From: CAVUFH01 sp963740835
Lineage (GTDB): Bacteria > Actinomycetota > Acidimicrobiia > IMCC26256 > PALSA-610
NCBI GenBank assembly: GCA_963740835.1
Contig: CAVUFH010000001.1
Location: 62,001 to 126,000 of the forward strand
Direction: 5' to 3'
Length of the DNA: 64,000 bases
Below, piece after piece: positions 8,880 through 17,804 of this stretch; position 1 is the first letter of the stretch; every line of letters starts with the position of its first letter. Position numbers and translations under genes: made by a program. The notes under the pieces are model-generated. The model did not search any database. It saw only the letters and a program-made list of their open reading frames with translations, and was not told the DNA's origin.

Positions 8880-10442
8880 TCACTGCTTCGGCGGTGCGAA
8901 CTCTTGGAGGCCGGGCTTCTCGAAGTAGTCCTCGTTCGGCGACACGATCTGGGTGACCGCGCGCTTGCTCGCGAGCTGGTTCGACAGCGCGTCGCACGCA
9001 CCGTGATGGTTCGGGTAACCCGGTCCGGTGACGAGCCAGATCGTCCCGTCGCCGGCCCGGCGGCTGACTTCCGCAGCGAAGGCGGCGGGATCGGTCGCGT
9101 CGAGCCGCTTCTGGTAGTCGACCCAGTTCACGAAGGCCGGGCCCGCGAACGCCGGGTACGTGACCTCCTTGAAGCCGTCGGGCAGGAGCCGGTGGACCGC
9201 GGGCCCGAGCTGATCCGGGCAGTACACGACCAAGTCACCGGGCTGCGCGGACGCGACCAACGCGTGCGCGACCTGCCCGGCCTGGGTGCGTTGCTCGATC
9301 GTGCCGCGCAAGCCACCGATGAGCCCGAACACACCGATGAGCGCGACCGCGCCGAACCGGACCCGTCCGTCGACGAGCATCGCGAGGCCGCGGCCGACGA
9401 GCAGCGCGAAGAACGGGAACACGATCGCGCTGTACCGCGGTGCGAACGCCTGACCGGCGAGGTAGTTGAGGCTGACGCCGACCACGAGCGTGGCGCCACC
9501 GACGATGCCGAGCCATCGCGCCGCCGGCTGCGCGCGCAGGTCGACTTCGAGGCGGCGGCCGTCGAGGGCCCGGGCGAACAGGCCGAGCAGCAGCAACGCG
9601 ACCAGGAGGAACACGAGGACCCAGCCCTCCTGCTCGTCGCCACCGGAGAACCCGAGGAACGTCATCCCGATCGGAAGCCCCGGCAGCACCGCCACGCCCC
9701 ACGGCGTACCGGTGTGCGCGCGCTGCGACAGGAACGTCGGCAGCCACGGAACGAGCAGCAGGAGTCCGACGGCGATCGCCCCTGCGACCACGAGGTACTC
9801 GCGGCGCCGCGCCGCGAGGAGCCACGCGACGAGCAGCATGGTCGCCCCGACGACCCCGACGAGGTAGAACGCCCAGTACTGCGTGTACACCAGCCCCGCG
9901 GTCACGAGGCTGACGCACGCCAACCGACCGAGCGATGCCCGCTCCAGCGCACGCGGCACCGCGATGAGGCCGAGCGCGACGAGGAGGATCTCGAGCGTGT
10001 ACATGCGCGCTTCGGTCGCGTAGCGGATGAGGAACGGGTTCACCGCGAGCACGATGACCGTGAGCCACGCCGTGCGCGCGTCGAACCAACGGCGCGCCGC
10101 GAACCAGCACGTGACCACCGCCCCGAGCGCGAACACGCCCGACAGCGAACGCGCGGCGACGTCGCCGTCGCCGAACACGCCGGTCCAGATGTGGAGCAGG
10201 ACGTAGTACAGCGGCGGCGCGCCGTCGCGCTCGAGTGCGCCCCGCAGATCGTCGAGGGGCAACCGCGCGATGTTGACGGTCAACGCCTCGTCGAGCCACA
10301 TGTCGGAGCGCGAGTAGAAGAACAACCCGATCCCGAACGCGACCGTCACCGCGGCGAGGACGCGCACCCATGACGGCCGCCGCCCACCCGGCGCAGTGGA
10401 AGCGCGCACGGGCGCGTCGTCGAGCAACGTCACGCCGGTCAA
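8880..10442 (-). CDS. GT-C family membrane glycosyltransferase
   Basis: 520 aa with about ten hydrophobic helices. The N-terminal loop carries the acidic GT-C motif in SDMWLDEALTVNIARL near residue 48, followed by GAPPLYYVLLH and a second acidic motif in YATEARMYTLE near 140. The last 120 residues form a soluble, probably extracytosolic domain (VVYCPDQLGPAVHRLLP). It lies 17 bases upstream of the large GT-C gene and 29 bases downstream of the LLM oxidoreductase, so it may be cotranscribed with either or both. The sugar and acceptor are unknown. Confidence 0.85.
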   Translation of the reverse strand: MTGVTLLDDAPVRASTAPGGRRPSWVRVLAAVTVAFGIGLFFYSRSDMWLDEALTVNIARLPLDDLRGALERDGAPPLYYVLLHIWTGVFGDGDVAARSLSGVFALGAVVTCWFAARRWFDARTAWLTVIVLAVNPFLIRYATEARMYTLEILLVALGLIAVPRALERASLGRLACVSLVTAGLVYTQYWAFYLVGVVGATMLLVAWLLAARRREYLVVAGAIAVGLLLLVPWLPTFLSQRAHTGTPWGVAVLPGLPIGMTFLGFSGGDEQEGWVLVFLLVALLLLGLFARALDGRRLEVDLRAQPAARWLGIVGGATLVVGVSLNYLAGQAFAPRYSAIVFPFFALLVGRGLAMLVDGRVRFGAVALIGVFGLIGGLRGTIEQRTQAGQVAHALVASAQPGDLVVYCPDQLGPAVHRLLPDGFKEVTYPAFAGPAFVNWVDYQKRLDATDPAAFAAEVSRRAGDGTIWLVTGPGYPNHHGACDALSNQLASKRAVTQIVSPNEDYFEKPGLQEFAPPKQ

Positions 10443-10471
10443 CGTAACACTGGCGTCAGACGCGAGAGCGA

Positions 10472-11446
10472 TCAGCCGCGCACGCGCGGGATGACTTCCT
10501 TGGCGAAGCGTTCGAGCGACTCCGTTGACGGATAGTCACGGAACCAAAGCACGAATTCGCGGCAGCCCGCGTCGACGAACGCCTGCGTCTTCTCCGCGAC
10601 CTGCTCGATCGTTCCGACGAGGTGCTCGCTCACGTACTTGTCGTGCGGTGTGCTCCCCCGCCGGAGCGCGCCGCCGTTCGGCGAGTCGAGCCAGGCGTCC
10701 AGATCGGCTTCGGTGTCGAAGATGCGGCAGTCGGGGCCGTGCGTGCGGATGATGGAGTCGAAGTCGCGGCCGGCGTCGTCACAGTGCTGTCGGAGGACTT
10801 CGGACTTGTGGACGAACGCCTCCAACCCGACCTGCCAGTTCGTGTGGGTCGCGTGCTTGGCCGCGATGCGCAACGTCACCTTCTCGCCGCCGCCGCCGAC
10901 CCAGATCTCGGGCAGCTGCTGGATCGGCTTCGGGTCGCAGTACGCGCCGTCGAACGCGAGGTGCTTGCCCTGGTACGTGACCGTCTCCTCCGTCCACAAG
11001 CGTTTCACGACCTCCAGCGTCTCCTCGAGGATCTGGAGGCGGGTGCCCGCGCTCGGGTACGGGATCCCGTACGCCTGGTACTCGCGGTCGTACCACCCGG
11101 CACCGAGCCCGAAGATGAGCCGGCCCTCGGAGAACACGTCGACACACGCGGCTTCCTTGGCGAGCAACCCCGCGTTGCGGTACGCCGCGCACGTGACGAG
11201 CTGGCCGAGCTTGATCGTCTCGGTGTGTTGCGCCAGCGCCGCGAGCGTCGTGAACGCCTCGAACACGTGCGTCGGTTCGCGCGTCGGCACCGTCTCGAAG
11301 TGGTCGTAGACCCACAGGTGGTCGTACCCCAGTTGTTCGGCGAGCCGCGCGACCTCCTTCGTGCGCGTCCAGGCGTCGGCCGCATTCGTGCCGTTGTACT
11401 CCAGCTTCCAACCCTGCGGCGCGAACGCGCCGTAGCGAAGGGTCAT
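10472..11446 (-). CDS. LLM class F420-dependent oxidoreductase
   Basis: 324 aa. The ATG at 11446 overlaps the preceding stop as ATGA and is preferred to longer in-frame starts inside the VOC gene. The TIM-barrel family pattern is clear: WKLEYNG at the start, YDHLWVYDHFE near 45, KLGQLVTC, then GRLIFGLGAGWYDREYQAYGIPYP (cut here as FGLGAGWYDREY) near residues 115-130, and PEIWVGGGGE. Members use reduced flavin or F420 to oxidise or reduce alcohols, ketones or CoA-linked substrates; the actinobacterial context favours F420. It forms a tightly coupled three-gene operon with a VOC protein and a zinc alcohol dehydrogenase. Confidence 0.85.
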   Translation of the reverse strand: MTLRYGAFAPQGWKLEYNGTNAADAWTRTKEVARLAEQLGYDHLWVYDHFETVPTREPTHVFEAFTTLAALAQHTETIKLGQLVTCAAYRNAGLLAKEAACVDVFSEGRLIFGLGAGWYDREYQAYGIPYPSAGTRLQILEETLEVVKRLWTEETVTYQGKHLAFDGAYCDPKPIQQLPEIWVGGGGEKVTLRIAAKHATHTNWQVGLEAFVHKSEVLRQHCDDAGRDFDSIIRTHGPDCRIFDTEADLDAWLDSPNGGALRRGSTPHDKYVSEHLVGTIEQVAEKTQAFVDAGCREFVLWFRDYPSTESLERFAKEVIPRVRG

Positions 11447-11916
11447 GCCTTCTCCTTGTAGTCCCACCATTGCACCTCGACCATCATCGGGAGGAGATAG
11501 CGGACGTAGATGCTCGTGATCGCGAGCATGCCGTGGTCGTCGGTCTTCTTGTCGATGATGTCGACGCGGTCGTCGCGCGCCTTCCACGCCTCTGCTCGGG
11601 CGAGGATGTCGTCGAGCTCGGACTCCTCCCCCACCGAGATGCCCCAGTGATCGAGCCGCGGGCACGACATCGGCGCCTCTTCCGCGATGAGAAACAGGAA
11701 CTGCTCGATGTTGTGCACCTGCAACACGAGCCGGCGCCGGTCCTCGGTGAGCATCGGCAGCTCCACGAAGCCGAAGACGTCCAGATAGAAGTCGGCGATG
11801 AGGCGGCGGTGCTCGTCGTCGAGCAGATCGGCCGGCAGGCTCATCGCCACGTGATTCAACCGCGGCTTCCGTGCGCCGAAGCGCGGACCCTTGGAGACCG
11901 GTTGCGTCGAGGTCAT
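11443..11916 (-). CDS. VOC (glyoxalase/bleomycin-resistance fold) family protein
   Basis: 157 aa. Begins with RKPRLNHVAMSLPADLLD, where the His is at the position of the first VOC metal ligand, then FYLDVFGFVELPML, RLDHWGISVGEESEL and a C-terminal MMVEVQWWDY with the usual Glu ligand. This is the two-module beta-alpha-beta-beta-beta pattern of the vicinal oxygen chelate fold. It overlaps both neighbours by ATGA, so it is translationally coupled to the alcohol dehydrogenase and the LLM oxidoreductase. That implies a shared catabolic pathway. The reaction cannot be named. Confidence 0.75.
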   Translation of the reverse strand: MTSTQPVSKGPRFGARKPRLNHVAMSLPADLLDDEHRRLIADFYLDVFGFVELPMLTEDRRRLVLQVHNIEQFLFLIAEEAPMSCPRLDHWGISVGEESELDDILARAEAWKARDDRVDIIDKKTDDHGMLAITSIYVRYLLPMMVEVQWWDYKEKA

Positions 11917-13007
11917 GCCGAAGCTCCTTGCGTGGGACTGGTGAGAGTCGGGACGATCATCACTTTGGCCGCGAGGGTGCCTTCGTGCAGGCCGAGCGCG
12001 GCGTCGAGCAGGCCGTCGAGCGGCACGTCCTCGGCTTCGACGAGGACGTCGAGCGGCAGCGTTCCCGACGCGAGCAGCTCGAGCGCGCGCGGGAAGCCGT
12101 CGTGGTCATAGACGAACGCGCCGGTGATGACGAGCTCGTTCAGCAGGATGCGGTTGTTGTCGAAGCGCGGCGCTCGGATCCCGGCACCTACGAGCACGAG
12201 CGTGCCCGCGCGCTTGAGCTGCGCCAGCGCGGCTTCCATTGCCTTGTTGTTGCCGGAGCACTCGAGCGCGACGTCGAAGGGCTCGTCGACCATGTCGTGC
12301 GGCATCGCGGGCAGCTGGAGTTCGTCGGGATGCACCGTGCGCGCGCCCAGCCGCTCACACAGCTCCCGCCGACTCTCGTGCGGTTCGCTCACCACGACGT
12401 CATCGACGCCGAGGGCGCGCAACGCGGCGACCGACAGGAAGCCGATCGGGCCGCCCCCCGTCACCAACCAGCGCGTTCCCGGGCGGGCACCGCCGGCGCG
12501 GGTGATGCCGTGCAGTGCGACGGCCATCGGTTCGGTGAGCGCGGCGTGCTTCGCGGCGAGGTGCTCCGGGATGCGCAGCAACTGCGCCGACGGGATCGTC
12601 TTGTACTGCGCGAACGCGCCCTGCCAGTCGCCTTCGTCGGCCCCGACCCGGCCCCGATCGGCGCACAGCGACGGCCGGCCCGCGAGGCAGTACTCGCACG
12701 TGCCGCAGCGGACCGACGGGCCCGCGATCACGCGCTCGCCGACGCTCCAGCCGGTCACCTCCGCACCGACCGCAACGATCGTCCCGCTGTATTCATGGCC
12801 CTCGATCGCGCCGGACTTGCCGCCCCATTCGAGGAGGAAATGCAGGTCTGAGCCGCAGATGCCGCAGTGGCTGACCTCGACGAGCACGTCGGTCGGCGTC
12901 ATCGGCGGCAGCGGCCGGTCCTCGACCCGCACATCCCGCAGACCCATGAACACGGCCGCGGGCATGGTCGGAGGCAGGGGTGCGGCAACCGGCGGTGCGT
13001 CAGGCAT
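11913..13007 (-). CDS. Zinc-dependent medium-chain alcohol dehydrogenase
   Basis: 364 aa from ATG 13007; ATG 12965 is an alternative, and a longer frame to 13046 is unlikely because it would cover the operator-like palindrome at 13029. Catalytic zinc ligands are seen in CGICGSDLH and GHEYSG. The four-Cys structural zinc loop is CGTCEYC plus C of RPSLC, and the NAD(P) fold is TGGGPIGFLSV. The reaction is oxidation of an alcohol, or reduction of an aldehyde or ketone, with NAD(P). It is the first gene of the ADH/VOC/LLM operon and diverges from the amidohydrolase gene. Confidence 0.9.
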   Translation of the reverse strand: MPDAPPVAAPLPPTMPAAVFMGLRDVRVEDRPLPPMTPTDVLVEVSHCGICGSDLHFLLEWGGKSGAIEGHEYSGTIVAVGAEVTGWSVGERVIAGPSVRCGTCEYCLAGRPSLCADRGRVGADEGDWQGAFAQYKTIPSAQLLRIPEHLAAKHAALTEPMAVALHGITRAGGARPGTRWLVTGGGPIGFLSVAALRALGVDDVVVSEPHESRRELCERLGARTVHPDELQLPAMPHDMVDEPFDVALECSGNNKAMEAALAQLKRAGTLVLVGAGIRAPRFDNNRILLNELVITGAFVYDHDGFPRALELLASGTLPLDVLVEAEDVPLDGLLDAALGLHEGTLAAKVMIVPTLTSPTQGASA

Positions 13008-13028
13008 GCGGAGAGGGTCGCCCGAACC

Positions 13029-13042
13029 TGACACGGGCGTCA
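13029..13042. promoter_or_regulatory. Operator-like palindrome TGACACGGGCGTCA
   Basis: An imperfect 14-bp inverted repeat of the form TGAC-N6-GTCA, 22 bases upstream of the alcohol dehydrogenase ATG on the minus strand. Read on that strand it begins TTGACG, so it would overlap a -35 element. Three similar sites occur in the window (26267, 28937, 38105), all before CoA- or lipid-related genes. A TetR- or GntR-type repressor site is a plausible reading. Confidence 0.45.
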
Positions 13043-13076
13043 ACATCTCGAGTGGGCACGTGCGAGACTGAACGCC

Positions 13077-13127
13077 CGTTTCGGCCTCGGAGCCGTTTCG
13101 GCCTTGGAGCCGTTTCGTTCTTGGAGG
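13077..13127 (+). repeat. Three tandem imperfect 17-bp repeats in the amidohydrolase leader
   Basis: Units at 13077-13093, 13094-13110 and 13111-13127 share the pattern CGTTTCGGCCTYGGAGC; the third diverges and ends in GGAGG. That GGAGG is the ribosome-binding site, five bases before GTG 13133. The array therefore lies in the 5' untranslated region or promoter of the amidohydrolase, and slippage in it would change the leader but not the coding frame. Confidence 0.7.
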
Positions 13128-13132
13128 TGCTC

Positions 13133-14800
13133 GTGAGCGCAGACGTCGTCATCCGCGGGGGCACCCTCGTCGACGGCACCGGCGCGCCCCGCCGGCGTGC
13201 CGACATCGCCATCACCGACGGCGTGGTCAGCGAGATCGGCACCGAGCTCGACGGCCGGCGGGAGCTCGACGCGGCCGGCCACATCGTGAGTCCCGGCTTC
13301 GTCGACATCCACACCCACTACGACGCGCAGGTGTTCTGGGATCCCGCGCTGAGCCCGTCGTGCTGGCACGGCGTCACGAGCGTGGTCGCGGGCAACTGCG
13401 GCTTCTCGATCGCACCCGTGCGACCCGAACACCGCGAACTCCTCGTGCGGACGCTGCAACACGTCGAGGACATGTCTCCCGACACGCTCTTCGCCGGCGT
13501 GCCCTGGGAAGACTTCGAGACGTTCCCGCAGTACTTCGACGCGATCGAGTCGCGCGGCACGCTGCTCAACTACGCGTGCTACGTCGGCCACACTGCGGTA
13601 CGGCTCTTCGTCATGGGTACCGACGGCTACGAGCGCGACGCCACCGACGACGAGATCCGCGCCATGCAACGGGTCATCGCCGACGCGCTCGCGGCAGGCG
13701 CGGCCGGGTTCGCGACGTCGTCCTCGACAACGCACAACGGCGATCAGGGGCGGCCGGTCCCCTCCCGCATCGCGGGGCTGCCCGAGTTGATGGCGTTGCT
13801 CGAACCGCTGCGTGACGCGGGCAAGGGCGTCGCCGCGCTGCTGCCGGGCGAGAAGATCACCCACGCCGATGTGTTCGACATCCAACGACACATCGGGCGT
13901 CCCCTCACCTGGACCGCGCTGCTCACGATCAAGGGCTTCCCGTGGCACGAGAAGATCATGGCGGCGAACATCGCGGCCCGCGCCGAGGGCGTCGAGGTGT
14001 GGCCGCAGGTTTCGTGCCGGCCGCTCGTGTTCCAGATGAACCTGCGTGAGCCGTTCACGTTCAACATGCGCGCGTCGTTCCGTGACCTCATGGACACGCC
14101 CGCCGAGAAGCGCATCGCCGCGTACCGCGACCCGGCCTGGCGAGCGCGCGCGTGGGACGAAATGCAAGGCCGCGGTGGCGGGCTGCCGCTCAACTTCGAC
14201 TCGCTCGCGGTCGCGGAGACGACGACCCACCCGGAACTCGTCGATCGCAAGGTCGCCGAGATCGCGTCCGAGTGGGGATGCACGCCGCTCGACGTGATGC
14301 TCGACCTGTCGCTCGCCGAGCACCTCGAGACCCGCTTCTGGAGCGTCCTCGCCAACAACGATCCCGAGGCGATCGCCACGCTGCTCCCCCAGGACACCGT
14401 GCTGCTCGGCTTGGCCGACTCCGGCGCGCACGTGAGTCAGCTGTGCGATGCGTGCTTCTCGACCGACCTGCTCGGCAACTGGGTGCGCGACCGGGAAGTG
14501 ATGCCGCTCGAGCACGCGATCCGCAAGCTCAGCGGGGAGCCGGCCGCGGTCTTCGGGCTGGAGGACCGGGGCACGCTCGAGGTCGGCAAGGCCGCCGACG
14601 TGGTCGTGTTCGACGAGACGACGATCGCGCCGGGACCGCTGCGCCGGATCCGCGACTTCCCCGCCGACGGCGAACGGCTCGTGGCCGACGCGCCCGAGGG
14701 TGTCCGGCACGTGCTCGTGAACGGCACCGTGATCCGGACCGACGGCGCCGACGCGGCCGACGCCCGCGCCACACGCCCCGGAAAATTGTTGCGCTCCTGA
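13133..14800 (+). CDS. N-acyl-D-amino-acid deacylase family amidohydrolase
   Basis: 555 aa. The GTG at 13133 is chosen because GGAGG ends five bases upstream and the protein then starts directly with the small beta-sandwich (VVIRGGTLVDGTGAP). The metal motif HIVSPGFVDIHTHYDAQVFWD lies near residues 48-68 (key part DIHTHYD). FWDPALSPSCWHGVTSVVAGNCGF follows, the typical D-aminoacylase segment. The C-terminal sheet has EDRGTLEVGKAADVVVFD. Length and motifs fit the D-aminoacylase/dihydroorotase-like group, zinc enzymes that cleave N-acyl or amide bonds. In actinobacterial catabolic clusters many annotated members have unknown substrates, so only the family is asserted. Confidence 0.9.
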   Translation: MSADVVIRGGTLVDGTGAPRRRADIAITDGVVSEIGTELDGRRELDAAGHIVSPGFVDIHTHYDAQVFWDPALSPSCWHGVTSVVAGNCGFSIAPVRPEHRELLVRTLQHVEDMSPDTLFAGVPWEDFETFPQYFDAIESRGTLLNYACYVGHTAVRLFVMGTDGYERDATDDEIRAMQRVIADALAAGAAGFATSSSTTHNGDQGRPVPSRIAGLPELMALLEPLRDAGKGVAALLPGEKITHADVFDIQRHIGRPLTWTALLTIKGFPWHEKIMAANIAARAEGVEVWPQVSCRPLVFQMNLREPFTFNMRASFRDLMDTPAEKRIAAYRDPAWRARAWDEMQGRGGGLPLNFDSLAVAETTTHPELVDRKVAEIASEWGCTPLDVMLDLSLAEHLETRFWSVLANNDPEAIATLLPQDTVLLGLADSGAHVSQLCDACFSTDLLGNWVRDREVMPLEHAIRKLSGEPAAVFGLEDRGTLEVGKAADVVVFDETTIAPGPLRRIRDFPADGERLVADAPEGVRHVLVNGTVIRTDGADAADARATRPGKLLRS

Positions 14801-14833
14801 TTCAAGGTCAGCCCGCGCACTGCCGATAACCCG

Positions 14834-14879
14834 GATTCGAGGGCCTCGACGCGCCCTCAGGCCTGGCCCCACTCGAATC
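14834..14879 (+). promoter_or_regulatory. Hairpin between the amidohydrolase and the HD-GYP gene
   Basis: GATTCGAG (14834-14841) pairs with CTCGAATC (14872-14879), with an inner GGCCT/AGGCC stem inside. It may be the amidohydrolase terminator or part of the HD-GYP leader, whose GTG start is at 14890. No U tract follows. Confidence 0.35.
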
Positions 14880-14889
14880 GAGCGTCAGG

Positions 14890-16699
14890 GTGGCGGAACC
14901 CGGAAGCGCGGAGAACGACGGTACGTCGGCAACCGGCGGCTCCGCGCGCAGTGAAGTGTCCGGGATCGACGACAAGCGGTGGCGACCGCGGCGGGGACTG
15001 GCCTTCGCGGTCAGCGCACTGACGTTCCTCATCCCGTTCGTCGCCGCGACGCTGGCGGTCGAGGCCGTCACGAAGTTCACCGACCGGCCCCGCACGTTCT
15101 TTCCGTTCGTCGTGTGGCTGCTGATGCTGCTGGTGATCGCAACTGTCGTGCTACGCGTCGTGGACCGGCAGGCTCGCCGCCTGCTGCCCCTCGCGACGTT
15201 GCTGCGCCTCTCGCTCGTGTTCCCCGACCAAGCGCCGTCGCGGTTCTCACTCGCGCTCAAGTCCGGTACGGGGCGCGCGCTCGAACGCGCCGTCGCCGAC
15301 TCGACGGCCGAGCAGGAGTTCGGTACACCGCAGGCGACCGCCGAGACCGTCGTCGCACTCATCGGCGCCGTCGGCCGGCACGACCGGATGACGCGCGGCC
15401 ACTGCGAACGGGTGCGCGCCTACGCCGACCTGATCGGCCAGCAACTCGGCCTCGACGAGGAGAGCGCGTCGAAGCTGCACTGGGCCGCGCTGCTGCATGA
15501 CGTGGGCAAGCTCGACGTGTCGCCCGCGGTCTTGAACAAGAAGGGCAGGCTCACTCCCGAAGAGTGGGAGCACGTGCGCGAACACCCGGCGCACAGCGAC
15601 CGCTGGATCGGCGGCCTCACGCCCGTGGCTGGGCGAGTGGGTACTCGCGGCGAGTCAGCACCACGAGCGCTTCGACGGGCTGGGCTATCCCTACGGGGTT
15701 GCCGGGATGGACATCTCGCTCGCGGGCCGCATCGTCTCGGTCGCCGACGCGTTCGACGTGATGACGGCGGCACGCTCGTACAAGAAGCCGTTCCCGGCCG
15801 CGCAGGCGCGCGTCGAGCTCACTGACAACGCCGGTTCCCAGTTCGACCCCCAGATCGTGCGGGCGTTCCTCGCGATCTCGGTCGGTGAACTGCGGCGTGT
15901 GATGGGTCCGGTCGCATGGCTCGCGGCGCTGCCCGAGCTGGTGCGGGCATCCGTCACCGGCGCGCTCGCACCGGCCCGCACCGCGGTGATCGCCGCCGGC
16001 CTCGCGGCCGCGAGCCTCGTGCCCGCGGTCTCGGCGCCGTTGCACGTCGTGATCACGCCGGCCGCGGACGCAGCATCGGGCGCGGCATCGACATTCGCCG
16101 CCGCGGAGGAAGCGACGAACGGCGCCTCGAAGTCCGGGGACGACGCGAGCACGGCCGTGCCGGCCACCGAATCCGCGACGGGCGGCGCACCGACCGACGG
16201 GACGGCAACGGCGGCGACCGTGACGATGCCGCACGACACGTCCACGACCACGTCTCCGACCACACGGCCGGTGACCGGTACGACCTCCGCAGCCGGCGGC
16301 GGGGGCTCCGGGCCAGCCCAGCCCGACGTCGGGACCCCGGTGACCGTCGCGCCGGTTACCGCCCCATCGACGACCACGACGACGACCACGCCCCACACGC
16401 CGGTCGCGGCGAGCTTCACGGTCACCGCGCACCTCAACATCAAGCTCTCCGTCGACCTGCAGGGAGGGCAGACTCCCAAGGTCACGGATGCAGACAACAA
16501 CATCTCCTGGTCGACCCTGACGGTCACCGGACGCTCGGCGGCCGCGGCGGGTGACATCATCACAGCGCGCACGAACGGTCAGATCGACTTCACCGGCCCC
16601 GCGCTGGTGATGGGCGCGACCTGGTTCGACTACCGGATCTGCGACACGACCAACCGGTGCGCGACTGCCCGCGTCACGGTGAACCTCGTCTCCCCGTAG
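14890..16699 (+). CDS. Membrane HD-GYP domain protein with C-terminal extracellular domain, frameshifted
   Basis: GTG 14890 starts a frame with two transmembrane helices (about residues 36-60 and 72-92), then the HD-GYP core: ETVVALIGAVGRHDRMTRGH and LLHDVGKLD with the metal-binding HD near 203. The frame derails after WIGGL. Dropping one C from the CCC at 15622-15624 restores WLGEWVLAASQHHERFDGLGYP with the GYP motif near 264. The repaired protein is about 602 aa. After the HD-GYP core comes a third hydrophobic segment (VIAAGLAAASLVPAVSA), a Thr/Ser/Ala-rich stretch containing TSPTTRPVTGTTS and TTTTTTTP, and a beta-rich end with a Cys pair (YRICDTTNRC). HD-GYP domains hydrolyse cyclic di-GMP; here the output or sensing part appears to be outside the cell. 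Confidence 0.8.
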
Positions 16700-16745
16700 C
16701 CGACGCGCGTCCCGATCGCGCTCGCCGCATCGCGCCGGCAGCCGG

Positions 16746-17804
16746 TCAGCCCGCGTCGACTTCGGGAGCCGGACCGGGGAGCCGCACCGGGTGCACGGTC
16801 AGCCGGCCGGGGAAGGCGGTGCGGGTGTCGCCGTCGTCGTCCAGGAACACCTGCCGCGTGCGGAACTGCGGGTGCCGGCCGCTCTCCGTGGCTGCGAGCA
16901 CGGGCGCGACCGGCGCGCCCGCTCCCGTGAGCCGTTCGATCGCGGTGTCGCGGTCGAGGCGCCCAACCGCGGCGGCAACCGCCGCGTTGCACGCCTCGAC
17001 TCGCGCGAGACGCTGCGCGTAGCTGAGGTCGCGCAGCCTTTCGATCTCCAGCGCGTCGCACACCGCCGCCCAGAAGTGGTCCTCCGAGATAACTGCGAGG
17101 GTCAGGTACTTCGCGTCCGCGGTCTCGAACACGCCGTAGCCGGGTGAGCCGCGTACCGGTTCGTCGGATTCGCGGTGCGCGGTGCCTTCGTGCGGGCCCA
17201 CCCAGGAGGCGATCACGTCCGCCATCGCCACGTCGATGCGTTCACCCTCACCGGTTTGCAGTCGCTTCGCCCACGCCGCGCAGATGAGCAGCGCGGCGAC
17301 GTTGGCCGCGGCCAGATCCGCGATCGGCACGCGCGGGATCGCGGGAACGATCTCGTCGCCCGGTCGGGCGCCAACCGCGCCCGCGAGCGCTTGGTAGTTG
17401 AGGTCGTGACCGGGTTGGGTGACGAGCGGACCGGTCTGCCCGTACCCGGAGATCGAGCAGTAGATGACCATGGGGTTGACGGCGCGAACCGCGTCGTAGC
17501 CGACACCGAGCCGGTCGGCCACCCCAGGTCGCCAGCCTTCGCAGAACACGTCGTGCTCCGCCGCGAGCGCCAGCGCCCGAGCGCGCCCCGCGTCCGTGCG
17601 GAGGTCGACGACGACGCTGCGCTTGTGCGACGCGATGTCGCGGAACAGTTGCGGGAACGCGCGCATCGGGTCACCCCCGGGCGGTTCGAGCTTGCAGACC
17701 TCCGCGCCCAGATCGGCGAGCATCTGTGTGGCGTGCGGCACCGGCCGCCAGATCCCCGCGTCGAGGACGCGCATGCCGTCGAGCAGTGGCGAGTTCACGT
17801 TCAT
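16746..17804 (-). CDS. CaiB/BaiF CoA-transferase family protein
   Basis: 352 aa, a little shorter than the usual 380-430. Family features are LLDGMRVLDAGIWRPVPHATQMLADLGAEVCKLEPPGGDPMR at the N-terminus (key part ADLGAEVCKLEPPGGDP), KRSVVVDLR, and VNPMVIYCSISGYGQTGP near residues 105-125. The region expected to hold the catalytic Asp reads PGHDLNYQALAG. These type III transferases move CoA between carboxylic acids. The ATG at 17804 is preceded by GGAGG within the first unit of the 82-bp repeat array. A second family member lies directly upstream at 18038-19282; the two share little length and are probably not a recent duplication. Confidence 0.9.
   Translation of the reverse strand: MNVNSPLLDGMRVLDAGIWRPVPHATQMLADLGAEVCKLEPPGGDPMRAFPQLFRDIASHKRSVVVDLRTDAGRARALALAAEHDVFCEGWRPGVADRLGVGYDAVRAVNPMVIYCSISGYGQTGPLVTQPGHDLNYQALAGAVGARPGDEIVPAIPRVPIADLAAANVAALLICAAWAKRLQTGEGERIDVAMADVIASWVGPHEGTAHRESDEPVRGSPGYGVFETADAKYLTLAVISEDHFWAAVCDALEIERLRDLSYAQRLARVEACNAAVAAAVGRLDRDTAIERLTGAGAPVAPVLAATESGRHPQFRTRQVFLDDDGDTRTAFPGRLTVHPVRLPGPAPEVDAG

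Noticed and set aside
8904..10373. Plus-strand ORF of 489 codons opposite the GT-C gene
   Set aside because: Antisense of a clear membrane glycosyltransferase; composition is Arg/Glu/Asp-rich with no domain.
14834..14879. c-di-GMP riboswitch before the HD-GYP gene
   Set aside because: There is a hairpin but none of the conserved GEMM bases or tetraloop/receptor could be recognised.
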